From Serratia symbiotica str. 'Cinara cedri' (GTDB taxonomy: Bacteria; Pseudomonadota; Gammaproteobacteria; Enterobacterales; Enterobacteriaceae), in assembly GCA_000238975.1 (NCBI GenBank), contig CP002295.1, forward strand, positions 1,116,001-1,180,000: a stretch of DNA of 64,000 nt, given 5' to 3'. The notes beneath the pieces are model-generated. The model was not told the DNA's origin and searched no databases. It saw nothing but the letters and a program-made list of their open reading frames with translations. Made by a program: the position numbers and the translations under genes. How positions within the stretch are numbered: the first letter of the stretch is position 1; each line of letters opens with the position of its first letter. Below, piece after piece: positions 25,938-38,449 of the stretch.

Positions 25938-27462
25938 CTAACATAACACAAGACTAATGTGATTAATGTTATATTTTATACAAATACTTTAGTGATTCCG
26001 TGGTTCTATAAATCACAAGTAACCGTTATACAATGCCGCATTCAATACCTGTACTAAATATACTCTAGTAAGTGGAAAGTAGTGCGCTACCCAAATACTT
26101 GACTTTTAATACATCTTATACTGATCTTCCGCTAACTAAAAATAATCACAAATAAATATTACGCAAAACGAATATTCCAATATACTAAGTATATTAGTAT
26201 GCATATTATTTAATTTCTTGAAACTGTATCGAAGATTTATTATAATAATACCTAATTTTAAAAACTCAACATATTATTGAGCACTACCTGATATTTAACT
26301 AACATCTTACACTTGATGCAACTTAAATCTTACATATCATCCTTATCCTGATTACTGATACAATAAAATTAATAATTGCAACATTAAATTTTTATATTCC
26401 TATTAGATATATTATATCTACTAAAAATTAAGATGCATTTACAAACAAAATCACTCCTAGTACCTAGAATAAAGTAATTAGCATAACTAATACTCTGGCA
26501 TATTTATTATGTATTGAGGTAGGTATTGGCTAGAGATAAAATATCATACCGATACTAATGCAGATAAGTTAATTAAGATCCTTATATAAATCACAATAAA
26601 ATATTTACATACGAAACTTTATCTTTAAGAAAAAATAATAAGAAGGCCTGTGTAAATAATTTAACTATTACAATTCAATATACTATTAGTAATGGTATAA
26701 CAACATATAACCTTCACTATACGCTGCTAGCATTACAATAAATAACTAAAAACTACTAATATGATAAAATTAACTAAATACATAATACAATTATCCCGTA
26801 ATATGCAAATAACATAATTCTCTAATCTAGGTATTCTATCATATGAATTATTAGCTATAAGATATAAATAAGTAATAAATTGCTTAAAGTAAAATAATTA
26901 AAATAATTAAAATATTTTATGCTATCTTCATGGATATAATCAAGCAACTTATATTAATAATGAATCAATTACTTTATTACCTATTTTAATATTAATATCA
27001 CGCCTATATAATATCTCAGGCAGAAAATATTTATCGCACCACTAAATACTTTTGTAGTAACCTGAACCATATTACCCTATATTTAAATATACGAGATTAC
27101 AAATAACATTATAACATTGAGCTAATCTAAAATACATACTTAATTGATTCTAATAATTACAAATGTTAATTAATATACTTAATAAAAATTAACGCCATAT
27201 ATATTAAGTAAACATTTATAAATAATATTTAAGTAAATATTTATATAAATATAAATTTTGGCTAGTTACTATAACAAACACATACGCTAAGATTAATAGT
27301 AAATTATAGAAATGTAAAAAAATTATTTTTAATATATGCTTTATAGAGAAAAAATCACTACAATTTATACTATATAATATAAAATTTATGTTTTATATCC
27401 TTAAGTAATAACTTATACTAAATAACTATTAGATTACAATATATTACTAACTTTATTATGGT

Positions 27463-27487
27463 AACCTTATTTAATTAAAATAAGGTT
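27463..27487. other. 10-bp perfect hairpin
   Basis: AACCTTATTT (27463-27472), loop AATTA, AAATAAGGTT (27478-27487). With a one-base bulge the stem can extend through GGT/ACC. It lies about 960 bp downstream of lpxK (minus strand); no function is assigned. Confidence 0.5.
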
Positions 27488-28449
27488 TTACCGAAAAAAT
27501 AAAATATTTTTATTAAGCATATAAAATAGAAATTAAATAACAATCTAATAATAATTACTTACTACCGTATAAGTACATTAAGATAAAAATAACAATAGAA
27601 AACTCACGAAGTCAATTTCTACTTTATAGTAACCCTTCTTACATCAAACTTACCATTTATCTAGTTAGGTTCTATGTACTACATAAATCGCCTACTTCAT
27701 ACCTAATACTAGATTAATGTTCTATCTAAATAATGAATAAAATACTTTACTCTCGTGACCAATATAACATAATTCACTTTACTGCTATTCTAACTACCTA
27801 TACTTCATACCTAATCTATAACTTATATATCACAGCAATCTAGAATAATATTCATTATAGCGTTTCGTAAAAATGACAGTTACCATGCCTATTAACTATC
27901 TGTAAACGAATATAAGGAAATTTCTACTAATATTATTTTATTATTCTATTACATAGAAGCATGTTCTAACTTATTATGTAACATTCGAAAACTATTACGC
28001 ACTTTTTATACAATAAAAACATTTATCATTAGACATCTTATCTAGAAATACATTTTATTATAACATTATTTACGCAGTATTATATCTTCCTAGAGATAAC
28101 TTTTATCGGACAAACTATTAATAATACATAAAACAATATCTATTGTTATCTTAAATAAATTTTATTATCATATATTAAGTTATAATATGTATTACTACTA
28201 TTAAAAAATATATTTCTACGCATTATAATTAATAAACTATTAATATATTAATTATGTATCATTAAATCCATAAAACAAAAATATTAAAAATAAAGTTAAA
28301 CAACAAATATAACTTCATACGTAAATCTAAAATCAGTGACTAAAAAATGTTTACTATATACGATAATATTTAGTGAATATATTATAATAATTATTATAAA
28401 AGTAAAAATAAACATCAAATATAAAAACATTTAAATATATATATTATAA

Positions 28450-29454
28450 TTAATTATAGAAATCACAATACTTGTAATTAATAAGTAAATTTTCAATTTT
28501 TTTTAATAATTCTTCTGCCTCAGAAGGGGGCAATACTGCATCAACTGGTAAATACCACCAATTAGACTGTGCAAAATTATAGCTCTTTACTGCATCTTTT
28601 TCCGTCATTAATAATGTTTGTCCTGCTGGCGTTAATGCTAAAAGCGAACCTAACTTATACTGCTGATGATCAGCAAATGCAACTTCTCGCTCAACATCAG
28701 CCCCCATCTTTTCGAGCATAGCAAAAAAATGACGAGGACAACCAATACCAGCCACTGCAACTATATTATTTAAGTTAGTTACTGGACAACACTCGCCACT
28801 AAGCATATTTATTGCTTCACGAGCACACAGGAGCATAGTAATCTCCCCCGCCTGTGCTACCCCACCATTAGTAATACAGGCGTCTACACTATTAAGACGC
28901 GTTGCACGTTCACGCATTGGCCCTGCTGGTAACCACCAGCCATTACCAAAACGACGAACCCCATCAATCACTACTAGTTCAAAATCACGCTGTAGCGCAT
29001 AATGCTGTAACCCATCATCAGTAATCACTACATCAATCTGATGCTGCTTTAACAGTGCCTTAATCGCTTCAGATCTCCTCGGTGCAATGGCTACTGGAGC
29101 ACCAGTGCGCTGATAAATAAGCACAGGCTCATCTCCCCCTTCATGAGAAGAAGTATTCTTATTAATCACCACTGGATAAACTACAGATTTACTCCTATAA
29201 CCACGTGACACTACGCCAACTCGGTAACCTCGATACTGCAATCTCTCTACTAACCAGATTACTACCGGCGTTTTACCATTACCACCAACAGTAAGATTTC
29301 CCACAATAATGACCGGGCGCGGAGCACGCCAACTTTTATTAAAGCCATAACGATAACTAAGACGAACTATCGTACTGAATAATCCATAAAGCCAAGACAA
29401 AGGCAGCAATATAAAATAAAATGGAGAACTACCTGACCATATGCGATCAATCAT
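28450..29454 (-). CDS. lpxK: Tetraacyldisaccharide 4'-kinase
   Basis: Inner-membrane-associated kinase that phosphorylates the 4' position of the lipid A disaccharide using ATP. Length 334 against 328 in E. coli, with the surplus in a divergent C-terminus (after KKIENLL). Seen: an N-terminal hydrophobic helix (about residues 13-30) for membrane binding, the Walker A segment [13 protein letters not shown] (51-63), [22 protein letters not shown], the catalytic DDGLQH (146-151), [35 protein letters not shown] and MTEKDAVK. The ATG overlaps the msbA stop by 4 bp (ATGA), as in the classical msbA-lpxK operon, linking lipid A completion with its flipping. All catalytic motifs look intact. Confidence 0.97.
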   Translation of the reverse strand: MIDRIWSGSSPFYFILLPLSWLYGLFSTIVRLSYRYGFNKSWRAPRPVIIVGNLTVGGNGKTPVVIWLVERLQYRGYRVGVVSRGYRSKSVVYPVVINKNTSSHEGGDEPVLIYQRTGAPVAIAPRRSEAIKALLKQHQIDVVITDDGLQHYALQRDFELVVIDGVRRFGNGWWLPAGPMRERATRLNSVDACITNGGVAQAGEITMLLCAREAINMLSGECCPVTNLNNIVAVAGIGCPRHFFAMLEKMGADVEREVAFADHQQYKLGSLLALTPAGQTLLMTEKDAVKSYNFAQSNWWYLPVDAVLPPSEAEELLKKIENLLINYKYCDFYN

Positions 29455-31199
29455 TCTTGACCAAATTGTAAGCGATACAGTTGCGCGTAGACACCTTGCT
29501 CATCTAACAAAGTTAAATGCTCACCACGTTCAATAATACGACCTTCCTCAATTACTAAAATTTCATCTGCTTTTTCAATTGTTGATAAACGGTGAGCAAT
29601 AACCAATGAAGTTCTATCCCTCTGTAGTTCATCTAAAGCACCTTGAATAGCGCGTTCAGACTCAGTGTCTAATGCCGAAGTAGCTTCGTCAAGAATCAAG
29701 ATTGGACAATCACGCAATAATGCACGCGCGATAGCAATGCGCTGACGCTGACCACCAGATAACGTTACACCATTCTCACCAAGAACAGTATCTAACCCAT
29801 TCTCCATCTTATCAATAAAATCTTTTGTGTAAGCCATACTCGCCGCTTTTTCTATTTCCTCACGGCTATAGCGTGCTTCATTTGCATAAGCTATATTATT
29901 AGCTATAGTATCATTAAATAAGTGAACATTTTGAGAAACCAGTGCAACCTGATCACGTAAAGACGCCAATTGATATTCACGCAAGTCATACCCATCAATT
30001 AATATCTCACCTTCTTGAATATCATAAAAACGGGTCAATAAGTTAGCAATTGTTGATTTTCCTGAACCAGAACGACCTACTAATGCAACAGTTTTACCTT
30101 CTGAAATACTCAAATTAATATTGCGCAGGGCCGGTATTTCTTTACTAGGATAATAAAAGGTTACATTGCGAAATTCTATATCTCCTTTAGCCCTTACTAC
30201 TTTACGGGTCCCTACATCTTTCTCCTGCTTCATATCTAAAATTGAGAACAAAGTTTGGCAGGCTGCCATTCCGCGCTGAAACTGGGAATTAACGTTAGTT
30301 AGTGATTTCAGCGGACGCATTAAAGCAATCATCGAAGAGAAAACTACAGTGATAGTACCAGCAGTAAGCGTTTCCATTATACTAGGAAAACTAGCGGCAT
30401 ACAATACAAAAGCTAAAGCCAAGGAAGCTATTAATTGAATAATGGGATCGGAAATAGAGGAAGCAGATACTAACTTCATGCCCTGTTGGCGCATGCGATT
30501 GCTAACTGAGTTAAAACGATCAGTTTCGACTTGTTGGCCACCAAAAATTAGCACCTCTTTATGCCCTTTTAGCATTTGTTCAGCGCTAGTTGTGACCTGA
30601 CCCATAGTATTTTGCATGTTTTTACTAATATCACGGAACCGCTTAGATACAATACGAATTGCAATTGATACAATAGGAGATAATATTATTAAGATAACTG
30701 AAAGATGCCAACTATAATAAAACATCATGCAGAATAGTGCTATAATTGATGCACTTTCACGTACCATAGTAACTAATGCACGAGAAGATGATGATGCGAC
30801 CTGCTCTGAATCATAAGTTATACGCGATAACAATGTTCCAGTTGACTGCTCATCAAAAAAAGCAATCGGCATTCTCATCATGTGACCAAATAAACGTCGA
30901 CGCATATGCATTACCACCATGCCAGAAACCCAAGAAATACAATAACTGGAAATAAAGCTGGTAGTACCTCGCACGACCATCAAGCCGATAATCGCTATTG
31001 GCATCCATTGAAGAATATTATCTTTAGTTTTTCCAAAACCATTATCTAATAAAGGTTTTAGCAAAGACAACATAAAAGCATCGCTAGATGCATTGAGAAT
31101 TAATGCTATACTAGCGACGACCAAACCAGCCCTAAAAGGCCTAATCGTCGGCCATAGGCGACGAAATGTCTGCCAAGTAGAAAAATTCTGATCATTCAT
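29451..31199 (-). CDS. msbA: Lipid A export ABC transporter MsbA
   Basis: Homodimeric half-transporter that flips lipid A-core across the inner membrane. From the chosen start ([17 protein letters not shown]) it has 582 residues, the same length as E. coli MsbA. Seen: six-helix transmembrane domain (first about 330 residues), then the ATPase domain with GRSGSGKST (Walker A), the Q-loop [10 protein letters not shown], signature LSGGQRQR, Walker [13 protein letters not shown] and the switch histidine in IAHRLST. The open frame extends 9 codons upstream to an ATG at 31224-31226, but the family starts at 31197-31199; neither has a strong ribosome site. It is translationally coupled to lpxK. A possible promoter and a 14-bp tandem duplication lie just upstream. 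Confidence 0.97.
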   Translation of the reverse strand: MNDQNFSTWQTFRRLWPTIRPFRAGLVVASIALILNASSDAFMLSLLKPLLDNGFGKTKDNILQWMPIAIIGLMVVRGTTSFISSYCISWVSGMVVMHMRRRLFGHMMRMPIAFFDEQSTGTLLSRITYDSEQVASSSSRALVTMVRESASIIALFCMMFYYSWHLSVILIILSPIVSIAIRIVSKRFRDISKNMQNTMGQVTTSAEQMLKGHKEVLIFGGQQVETDRFNSVSNRMRQQGMKLVSASSISDPIIQLIASLALAFVLYAASFPSIMETLTAGTITVVFSSMIALMRPLKSLTNVNSQFQRGMAACQTLFSILDMKQEKDVGTRKVVRAKGDIEFRNVTFYYPSKEIPALRNINLSISEGKTVALVGRSGSGKSTIANLLTRFYDIQEGEILIDGYDLREYQLASLRDQVALVSQNVHLFNDTIANNIAYANEARYSREEIEKAASMAYTKDFIDKMENGLDTVLGENGVTLSGGQRQRIAIARALLRDCPILILDEATSALDTESERAIQGALDELQRDRTSLVIAHRLSTIEKADEILVIEEGRIIERGEHLTLLDEQGVYAQLYRLQFGQE

Positions 31200-31299
31200 T
31201 ACGCATACACCAGCACCAAGGAACATAGTAGCTTATTCTACTCATTATTACTCTCTATATACTAAGCGGCTAATAATAGCAACGAAGTATTAATTATCG

Positions 31300-31327
31300 G
31301 TTATATCTAGCTTTATTAATGTTTAAA
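31300..31327 (-). promoter_or_regulatory. Candidate msbA-lpxK promoter
   Basis: On the minus strand TTTAAA (31322-31327) and TATAAC (31300-31305) are separated by 16 bp. The -10 matches five of six consensus bases; the -35 is weaker. It would give a leader of about 95 nt before msbA. In such AT-rich DNA similar pairs arise by chance, so this is tentative. Confidence 0.3.
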
Positions 31328-31328
31328 C

Positions 31329-31356
31329 AACTGCTACAGACTAACTGCTACAGACT
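31329..31356. repeat. 14-bp perfect tandem duplication upstream of msbA
   Basis: The unit AACTGCTACAGACT occurs at 31329-31342 and 31343-31356. It sits immediately upstream of the candidate msbA -35 element, so it may alter a regulatory site, or be a neutral slippage product. Confidence 0.9.
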
Positions 31357-33091
31357 ATATAAATAAAAATATCTACACTATCTTAATAAATTTTAAAATT
31401 TAAACTGCTAATACAGTAAATATATATTTTTAATTCTTTGATTAGTTATTAAAGACGATATATATCGTGGCATTAGTATAAATTATTTATATAATATAAT
31501 ATTATAATTTATTCATATTTATCGATATTTTTCATTACACGCTAAATTATTAAATAATGGATGACATAATATAATATTACTTACAATATATACCAATATT
31601 AACTAAACGACATCATGTCACTATTTGTAATGAATAAATACCTGAACCAACTCATCTTAGAAATTACTTCACATGAAATATATGTTAAGTAAATTTACCA
31701 TTATAAAGTAAAGCTAGTCACTCAATCATTGATGATGATTGCATTGCGAACCTCAGTAACTGCACCTATACATTACGATCATGTCACTATTGGCAATATA
31801 CTTAATTAACATTATCAACATCAGACGCATAGACGTCATCATTCACTAATCTGTTAGTACTTGCAGAGTACATAATATCTAACATCCTAATAATTACTAC
31901 TTCTATCTTTTATTAACTAAAAACATATAATCGCACTACAGTATCAATCTCTACAGCACTAATTTTTGAAAAATATTACAGGATATTTTCTAACTAACAC
32001 ATGTACCAAATATAATCATATCTTATATTAATATTTGATATTTAATTATGACAAATAACTTTTAACAAAAATTATCTATTACTGGCACCAACCTGCATCT
32101 AATTAGTATTTATTCATTATCTCAATAGATCACAATAATAACTAGATCATAATCTATATATAATACATTTATTAATCAGTAAATATTAGGTTATTCACGT
32201 TGTTAGCATAAGCTAATAATACCTCAAGCCATCTCAGCACACAACATGTAACTAATCAAGCTACACTAAGCACTATTATCCAACTAAACAGTAAATATCA
32301 ATAATAAATTCTTACACAGATAAATTACTCTAATGCGTATTATCGATATAATTTAAATCTATAATAACGTTAAATTAGCAAATACATTACACATAAGTCT
32401 GCTATGTCTTAGTCTTATATGTTGAACTTTAGTGGATAAAAAAGCAACAAGTTAAAATTTAAATCAGCTATCACTAAAAAATAATATTACTATTTATAAT
32501 AATTAGCACTAATAATAAATACATACGCACTAGCACCGCCCTACAATAACTAAAAATAACGTATTTTAGCAAAATACAAATTCACCTAAAGCAACTAAAT
32601 AGCCCAAGGAAGGCATTCAGATGCTATTTTAAAAGCTAAAAACTAGTCACCTAATTATACCGAACATAATTAAACACTTTTAGTCATTACACTGCATATA
32701 ATAAATAACTAAACATTATAATAGTAGGAAACTATGCAAATATATTCAAAGCAGGCTCAAAAAATATAAAAACATGATATTAGTCTATATGGCTCAGGAA
32801 TACTGAGAAACTATCTGGAGTAAATATTAAATATCATGCCTACCACTATTAAACTATAATATTAAGTATAATCTATGCCTGTACCTAATTTGCCCATACA
32901 ATCTAAATTAATTAAACATTAGCTCTATTCATAATAATGATACGTGATCACGCATATTTAATACGCATTAAATTGCCTATTAATATTCAGAATCAGTGCT
33001 ATTCGTTCGTGTTACTTAAAATCATATAGATTAATTACTAATAAAATATCTATTACCTAGGCACTATTAAAACTAAAGCCAAATACATAAC

Positions 33092-33123
33092 AATATAATA
33101 ATATAATAATATAATAATATAAT
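33092..33123. repeat. 8-bp tandem repeat, 4 copies
   Basis: The unit AATATAAT is repeated four times without error in non-coding DNA. The unit itself contains TATAAT, so the array presents four -10-like hexamers in a row. Confidence 0.9.
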
Positions 33124-33436
33124 ACATCATTAGATCTTTTATCTGACTTATAAGATAATAATACAATTAACTAAAATAGTATACCAAAGGACTAATATAA
33201 CGCCGTATACATTCTAATCACATTATGCGTTATTTAGTATAAAAAACAATTTACATAAAAATACTAACTATAAAATTAGTTATATAAAAAACTAACGCAT
33301 TATTAAAACGACATGAATCATAAATAAATACTTAGCCACCTCTTCATTCTGAGCACATTAAAATTAATATTATTCCATATAAATAAATACAAACTTAAAA
33401 CAATTTTTATATTTAAAAATATAATTTAACACCAAA

Positions 33437-33470
33437 TAAAAATTATAGCTATAGCTAGCTATAATTTTTA
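33437..33470. other. 15-bp perfect hairpin with 4-nt loop
   Basis: TAAAAATTATAGCTA (33437-33451), loop TAGC, then the exact complement (33456-33470). It ends in a T-run in either direction, so it could work as a weak bidirectional terminator. It lies about 640 bp downstream of the ihfB stop on the minus strand. Confidence 0.55.
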
Positions 33471-34109
33471 AGTATTAAAAAAACTAATAATACTAATTTA
33501 TTACGTGAGTTAGTTATATTATTTTATGCATCACTAATAATATATTACCATTAATCACTATTACTAATAAATTAAATATTTAACTTAACTTAACCTATAT
33601 CATCACTGAAGTTATATGATAAATTAATATTAATTTTTAAATTTATTGTAATTTATAGCACAATAAACTAGCTGAGACTATAATGGAAAATACTAAGTAT
33701 CAGTAAATAAAGTAGATATAATAATAAAATATGCATTCACTGATTATTAGTAATCACCTTTGCTTATTAACTATAAGCACTAAAATCATAGGTATAGCAG
33801 CTAACTGTTAAATCTAATCAAATTTAAATTAATTACTCTTCAATATAATAAAGAGTATACAGTGATAATGACGCTAAATAATACACTTAGCTATCTTTAA
33901 TGTATCAAGTCAAGATATAACGATATTATCGTATCTTATAAACAGGATTGTAAATCAATAATTTAAGTTTCATTTATTCACATTAAAACAATAGACATCA
34001 GAATGAAATAAGTTATATTCAATAATAAAAACAACTAAAAAATAAGAAATAAAGGCACCCTAAGACACCCTTATTCCTTAAACAGAAAAACTTATACGCA
34101 GTACAACAA

Positions 34110-34394
34110 TTAATCATAAATATTCGCGCGATTACGTAGCTCTTTCCCAGGCTTAAAATGAGGAACATACTTACCATTTAGCTGCACTTTATCACCAGTT
34201 TTAGGATTACGACCTACACGAGGGGCGCGATAATGAAGCGAAAAACTTCCAAAACCACGAATCTCAATACGTTCACCATTAGCCAATGTTATAGTCATAT
34301 ATTCAAGCATCTCTTTTATGACGTCTTCAATAGTCTTTGCAGTGATGTGTGATTGCTGGCTAGTTATTCTTTCAATAAGTTCAGACTTGGTCAT
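34110..34394 (-). CDS. ihfB: Integration host factor subunit beta
   Basis: Forms the IHF heterodimer with IhfA, bending DNA sharply at specific sites for nucleoid organisation and transcription. The 94-residue length from [10 protein letters not shown] equals E. coli IhfB. Seen: the HU-fold N-terminal helices, [16 protein letters not shown], and the DNA-intercalating arm [15 protein letters not shown] with its proline, then [19 protein letters not shown]. The open frame runs 7 codons further upstream, but ATG at 34392-34394 has the ribosome site AGAGGA 5 nt before it and matches the family start. It follows rpsA by 57 bp on the same strand, the ancestral rpsA-ihfB arrangement. The partner gene ihfA is not in this window. 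Confidence 0.96.
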   Translation of the reverse strand: MTKSELIERITSQQSHITAKTIEDVIKEMLEYMTITLANGERIEIRGFGSFSLHYRAPRVGRNPKTGDKVQLNGKYVPHFKPGKELRNRANIYD

Positions 34395-34451
34395 ACATCC
34401 TCTAAGTTTAGCCACTAAACTACCGTACCGAATAGCTAAAAAGTCTCATTA

Positions 34452-36128
34452 TTATTCACTTTTAGCTGCCTTAAAAGCTTCTGCCATTGCACTAGAGAAA
34501 TTCTTACTTTCTTCCTGTTTGTGATTAACAGTAGCAATAACATCTTTCTCATTAGCTTCATCTTTAGCACGTATAGATAAGCTTACTATACGATTCTTAC
34601 GATCAACACCAATAAACTTAGCTTCAACTGCATCACCAACATTGAGAACTAAAGTTGTATCTTCAACTCGATTACGAGAAACTTCAGATGCACGCAAGTA
34701 ACCTTCTACGCCACCTACTAATTCAACTGTAGCGCCTTTAGTTTCAACTGCAGTCACTTTACCTGTGACAATATTCCCTTTCTTATTCATAGATAGGTAA
34801 TTATTAAAAGGATCTTCAGCAAGCTGTTTTATTCCTAATGAGATACGCTCGCGCTCTGCGTCAACTTGCAAAACAACCGCAGCAATTTCATCACCTTTTT
34901 TATAATCACGAACCGCATCTTCTCCCGAAACATTCCAAGAAATATCAGACAAGTGAACTAGCCCGTCGATGCCGCCATCCAATCCAATGAAAATACCAAA
35001 GTCAGTAATAGACTTAATTTTCCCCTCAACATGATCCCCCTTATTGTGAGAATCAGCGAACTGTTGCCATGGATTAGGCTTACACTGCTTTAACCCCAGA
35101 GAAATACGACGACGCTCTTCATCAATGTCCAGCACCATAACTTCTACAAAATCACCTACGTTAACTACTTTAGATGGATGGATATTTTTATTAGTCCAGT
35201 CCATTTCAGAAACATGTACTAAACCTTCAACACCTTCTTCGATTTCCACAAAGCAACCATAATCAGTAAGATTTGTAACACGACCTGTTAATGTAGTGCT
35301 TTCAGGGTAATGCTTTGCGATAGCAACCCATGGATCTTCTCCAAGTTGTTTTAATCCAAGAGAAACACGAGTGCGCTCACGATCAAACTTCAATATTTTA
35401 ACGGTAACCTCATCACCCACATTCACAATTTCAGTTGGATGTTTAACACGTTTCCAGGCCATATCAGTAATATGCAATAAACCATCTACACCGCCTAAAT
35501 CAACGAATGCGCCGTAGTCAGTTAGATTTTTTACAATACCTCTGACTTCCATGGATTCTTGCAAGTTTTCTAAAAGTTGATCACGCTCTGCGCTATTTTC
35601 AGATTCAATAACTGCACGACGAGACACTACAACATTATTTCGTTTCTGATCTAGCTTAATAACCTTAAACTCAAGCTCCCTACCTTCTAGATGCAGTGTG
35701 TCACGTACTGGACGTACGTCTACTAGAGAACCTGGTAAAAACGCACGAATACCGTTTAGTTCGACAGTAAAACCACCCTTCACTTTACCATTGATCACAC
35801 CTAGAACAGTTTCAACACCTTCATAAGCTTTTTCTAGTGTAATCCAAGCTTCATGACGCTTGGCCTTCTCACGGGAAAGCATAGTTTCACCAAAACCATC
35901 TTCAACGGCATCTAGAGCAACATCAACTTCATCACCAATCTGGATTTCTAGTGCTCCATATGTATTTTTAAATTGCTCGGCTGGAATAGCAGACTCAGAC
36001 TTTAGACCAGCATCAACGAGTACTATATCTTTATCAATAGCAACCACTATGCCACGAACGATAGAACCAGGACGAGTTTCAATTATTTTCAGAGATTCTT
36101 CAAAGAGTTGAGCAAAAGATTCAGTCAT
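34452..36128 (-). CDS. rpsA: 30S ribosomal protein S1
   Basis: RNA-binding ribosomal protein that docks mRNA and unfolds structure at initiation sites. Length 558 against 557 in E. coli. Seen: start [14 protein letters not shown], two N-terminal ribosome-binding OB domains, then four RNA-binding S1 repeats with the characteristic segments [76 protein letters not shown] and [24 protein letters not shown] (each cited here as a repeat landmark). All six domains are present, so there is no reductive truncation, unlike the short S1 of some lineages. The weak ribosome site (GAAG) and structured leader point to autogenous control. It is upstream of ihfB on the same strand. Confidence 0.98.
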   Translation of the reverse strand: MTESFAQLFEESLKIIETRPGSIVRGIVVAIDKDIVLVDAGLKSESAIPAEQFKNTYGALEIQIGDEVDVALDAVEDGFGETMLSREKAKRHEAWITLEKAYEGVETVLGVINGKVKGGFTVELNGIRAFLPGSLVDVRPVRDTLHLEGRELEFKVIKLDQKRNNVVVSRRAVIESENSAERDQLLENLQESMEVRGIVKNLTDYGAFVDLGGVDGLLHITDMAWKRVKHPTEIVNVGDEVTVKILKFDRERTRVSLGLKQLGEDPWVAIAKHYPESTTLTGRVTNLTDYGCFVEIEEGVEGLVHVSEMDWTNKNIHPSKVVNVGDFVEVMVLDIDEERRRISLGLKQCKPNPWQQFADSHNKGDHVEGKIKSITDFGIFIGLDGGIDGLVHLSDISWNVSGEDAVRDYKKGDEIAAVVLQVDAERERISLGIKQLAEDPFNNYLSMNKKGNIVTGKVTAVETKGATVELVGGVEGYLRASEVSRNRVEDTTLVLNVGDAVEAKFIGVDRKNRIVSLSIRAKDEANEKDVIATVNHKQEESKNFSSAMAEAFKAAKSE

Positions 36129-36232
36129 GTTGTTAATCTTCAGGATTCTTTAATTTAACGTCCATTTAGCATCCCGCCAAATGGGGGTTGTTGCACGTAC
36201 CCTGTCATTAACTCCATAGCGACAGAGCTTAG
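36129..36232 (-). promoter_or_regulatory. rpsA leader, autoregulatory S1 translational operator
   Basis: Read on the minus strand the leader forms CTGTC/GACAG (36221-36225 with 36202-36206), whose loop carries GGA, and CCATTT/AAATGG (36179-36184 with 36162-36167), whose loop also carries GGA. The start codon is preceded only by GAAG. This is the known design of enterobacterial rpsA leaders, in which hairpins with GGA-bearing loops replace a strong ribosome site and allow repression by free S1. Its GC-richness beside eroded DNA suggests purifying selection. The assignment rests on remembered family features, not an alignment. Confidence 0.65.
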
Positions 36233-36238
36233 ATTATA
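36233..36238 (-). promoter_or_regulatory. Candidate rpsA -10 element TATAAT
   Basis: A perfect TATAAT on the minus strand lies 7-12 nt before the first leader hairpin, which would put the transcript start at about 36226-36227. No good -35 hexamer is visible at 16-18 bp. Confidence 0.45.
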
Positions 36239-36322
36239 AAAGTAAAATCTATTCAATTACCTAATTACTTGTAGAATCAATATAAATAATGTAAAAATAT
36301 AATTAATTAGCTAGCCTTATTA

Positions 36323-37042
36323 TTACAGTAAGGTGATAAATTTCTCTATATATCCTAAAGCTTGCCGAATAACTTCACTTATTGATAGATCTGTTGAATC
36401 TAGCACAAAAGCATCGGCAGCAGGTATCATAGGCGCAATCATCCTGTTACGATCACGGTCATCCCGTTCCCGTATCCCGGCTAGAAGGCACTCAAAGCTA
36501 ACATTAAAACCACTTTTCTGCAACTGTAACCTACGGCGCCGAGCACACTCTTCAGATTTCGCATCTAGAAAAATCTTAACCAAAGCATCTGGAAATACGA
36601 TCGTCCCCATATCACGACCATCAGCAACCAAGCCAGGATTCCTTCTAAAAGAGCGTTGTCGACACAATAATGTATTGCGTACTAGTGGTAACTTAGCCAC
36701 TAATGACGCAGTTTTGCTAACTATTTCAGTACGAATTTCATTACTAACATCATCACCTTCGAAAATAACTAATACTTTACTCCTATTAGTAATAAAAGAG
36801 ACATCAAGATGCACGGCTAGTTGAACAAGCATTGCCTCAGACTTAATATCTATCTTCTGATCTAACGCTGCTAACGCTAATACACGATAAAGCACACCAG
36901 AATCAAGTAAACGCCAACCAAGAGATTCGGATAAGGCTATACACAATGTACCTTTTCCTACGCCACTTGGTCCATCAACAGTGATTACTGGGCTATAGTT
37001 ATTACCGCTCTCTCCCTCGGGCATAAAGCCTCTCAGGAACAT
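36323..37042 (-). CDS. cmk: Cytidylate kinase
   Basis: Phosphorylates CMP and dCMP with ATP, recycling CMP from RNA and lipid turnover. Seen: P-loop [28 protein letters not shown]-binding insert, [30 protein letters not shown] and the lid [10 protein letters not shown], all standard for bacterial Cmk. Length 239 against 227 in E. coli; the surplus is N-terminal. Two starts have reasonable ribosome sites: the one used (AAGGA, 6 nt upstream) and ATG at 37022-37024 (GAGAGG, 4 nt upstream), giving [18 protein letters not shown]. It lies directly upstream of rpsA in the ancestral cmk-rpsA order, with 194 bp between. Confidence 0.96.
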   Translation of the reverse strand: MFLRGFMPEGESGNNYSPVITVDGPSGVGKGTLCIALSESLGWRLLDSGVLYRVLALAALDQKIDIKSEAMLVQLAVHLDVSFITNRSKVLVIFEGDDVSNEIRTEIVSKTASLVAKLPLVRNTLLCRQRSFRRNPGLVADGRDMGTIVFPDALVKIFLDAKSEECARRRRLQLQKSGFNVSFECLLAGIRERDDRDRNRMIAPMIPAADAFVLDSTDLSISEVIRQALGYIEKFITLL

Positions 37043-38449
37043 AAATAATCCTTAAATTAATATAAAAGTAATTCACTAACACCAGCTAATTGCATGGTAA
37101 GTGCAAATGTTATGGGCTACTATACATACAATCATACTGCATACTATTATTTTAAATCATATTTTTTAAAAAACGCAATTATATAAATTATATAAAATCA
37201 TTATTTTCCGATAAAGATACAATCAAAATATTCTTAGCAAATCCTTAATTTATACATATTGGATCATACCTAAAATACCTATAATTTTTACTTAAATTAT
37301 AGTTATCTATAAATCTCATTATTTATAAGTTTTACTATATATTTTTGCTAATTTTACACTAGATGTACGAAGCTAAACTATGTCTATTTATAATAAGGCG
37401 CAACATGTAGTTAAGATTTAAATAAATTTTTAATATACATTTATTCATAATTATTTCAAATCAATGCACTTGCAATAACTAAATATTAACCTAATATCTA
37501 TGATTAGATTGATATACCTCATGCGCATAAAGTAACATTACCGTGTCACAACAATAAAAGCGTCAATTTTATGTAATTGTATATAACATTATATCTTATA
37601 TGCATTATTATAACCTACTATATTCAGTATATTTTCTTATTTCCTAATAAAGGAGTCTAATCGATATGTAGGCTGTAATCTTGAGTAAACAAAATCAATA
37701 AATAAGATAATATCCAAGCCACAAAAGAGCTGAGTCAATACTTATCACCTACTTTAAAGGTGATGAATAATACCAAACATTATTTAGCAACCGCACTACA
37801 AGCTAAGTTACTTACTGCTCTCTCTTAAGAGAATAATTATATTCCTTACAACTACTTCAATTAGTTTCATATCAGTCAACACTGTATGACATTTACGTAT
37901 CCAATATCGCGCTATCCATATTAAACATACCAATTATATACAGGTAAAAACCCTCAGATGCCATAGCTTAATTATCTACACCTTGATTTATTATCCATTA
38001 TAGTTAAGATCTATTGCCTTTATTAATACAATAAGACTTTATCTAAATATATCCGTACTTAGGTATAATAATATTAGGCAATATAACAACCTGTTATTAT
38101 AAAACTCTTTGTGTTTCTTTAGCTAGTACACACTTACCATATGTAATTATACGCCACTAACGGACCTAATTCTAGATTCCTAATTATTGTAATCTGAAAT
38201 ATAAAAGACTATAGATATACTCATTATAACTAAGTCACTAATATTCATTAGTCCTAGTTATAACTCTTCTAACCTATAGAACTTATTATTATGTTAATAA
38301 TAAACAATGGTAACAATACGCACTGATTATACTTTATTTAAAATACTAGCATCTGACCTATAAAATTACGATAAATATTATAATATAAGGGACCATACCA
38401 TTATATCTTATAAATTAAATTAAGGAGTATTAAATAAATAATCTAATAA
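37043..38449. other. 1.4-kb gap between cmk and aroA
   Basis: E. coli has ycaL (a lipoprotein metallopeptidase) between cmk and aroA; no remnant is recognisable. No repeat or hairpin of note was seen. Confidence 0.6.

Larger units (their letters stand above)
25650..28449. other. 2.8-kb gene desert between ycaR and lpxK
   Basis: In E. coli ycaQ (a DNA glycosylase for crosslinks) lies here; nothing of it can be read. The stretch contains a small GC-richer hairpin CTTCCT/AGGAAG (25851-25867), a 7-bp GAGCTC-rich repeat (25914-25937) and an AACCTTATTT/AAATAAGGTT hairpin (27463-27487). The promoter for ycaR-kdsB should lie just above 25650, but no convincing -35/-10 pair was found. Confidence 0.65.
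31227..34109. other. 2.9-kb gene desert between msbA and ihfB
   Basis: Synteny predicts comEC (ycaI) here; no remnant is readable. The stretch holds a candidate msbA promoter, a 14-bp duplication (31329-31356), an 8-bp repeat array (33092-33123) and a 15-bp hairpin (33437-33470). Confidence 0.65.

Noticed and set aside
34050-34085. Possible ihfB terminator around GGCACCCTAAGACACCC
   Set aside because: The two halves are direct-like repeats (CACCCTA, CACCC), not complementary arms, so no stable stem forms.
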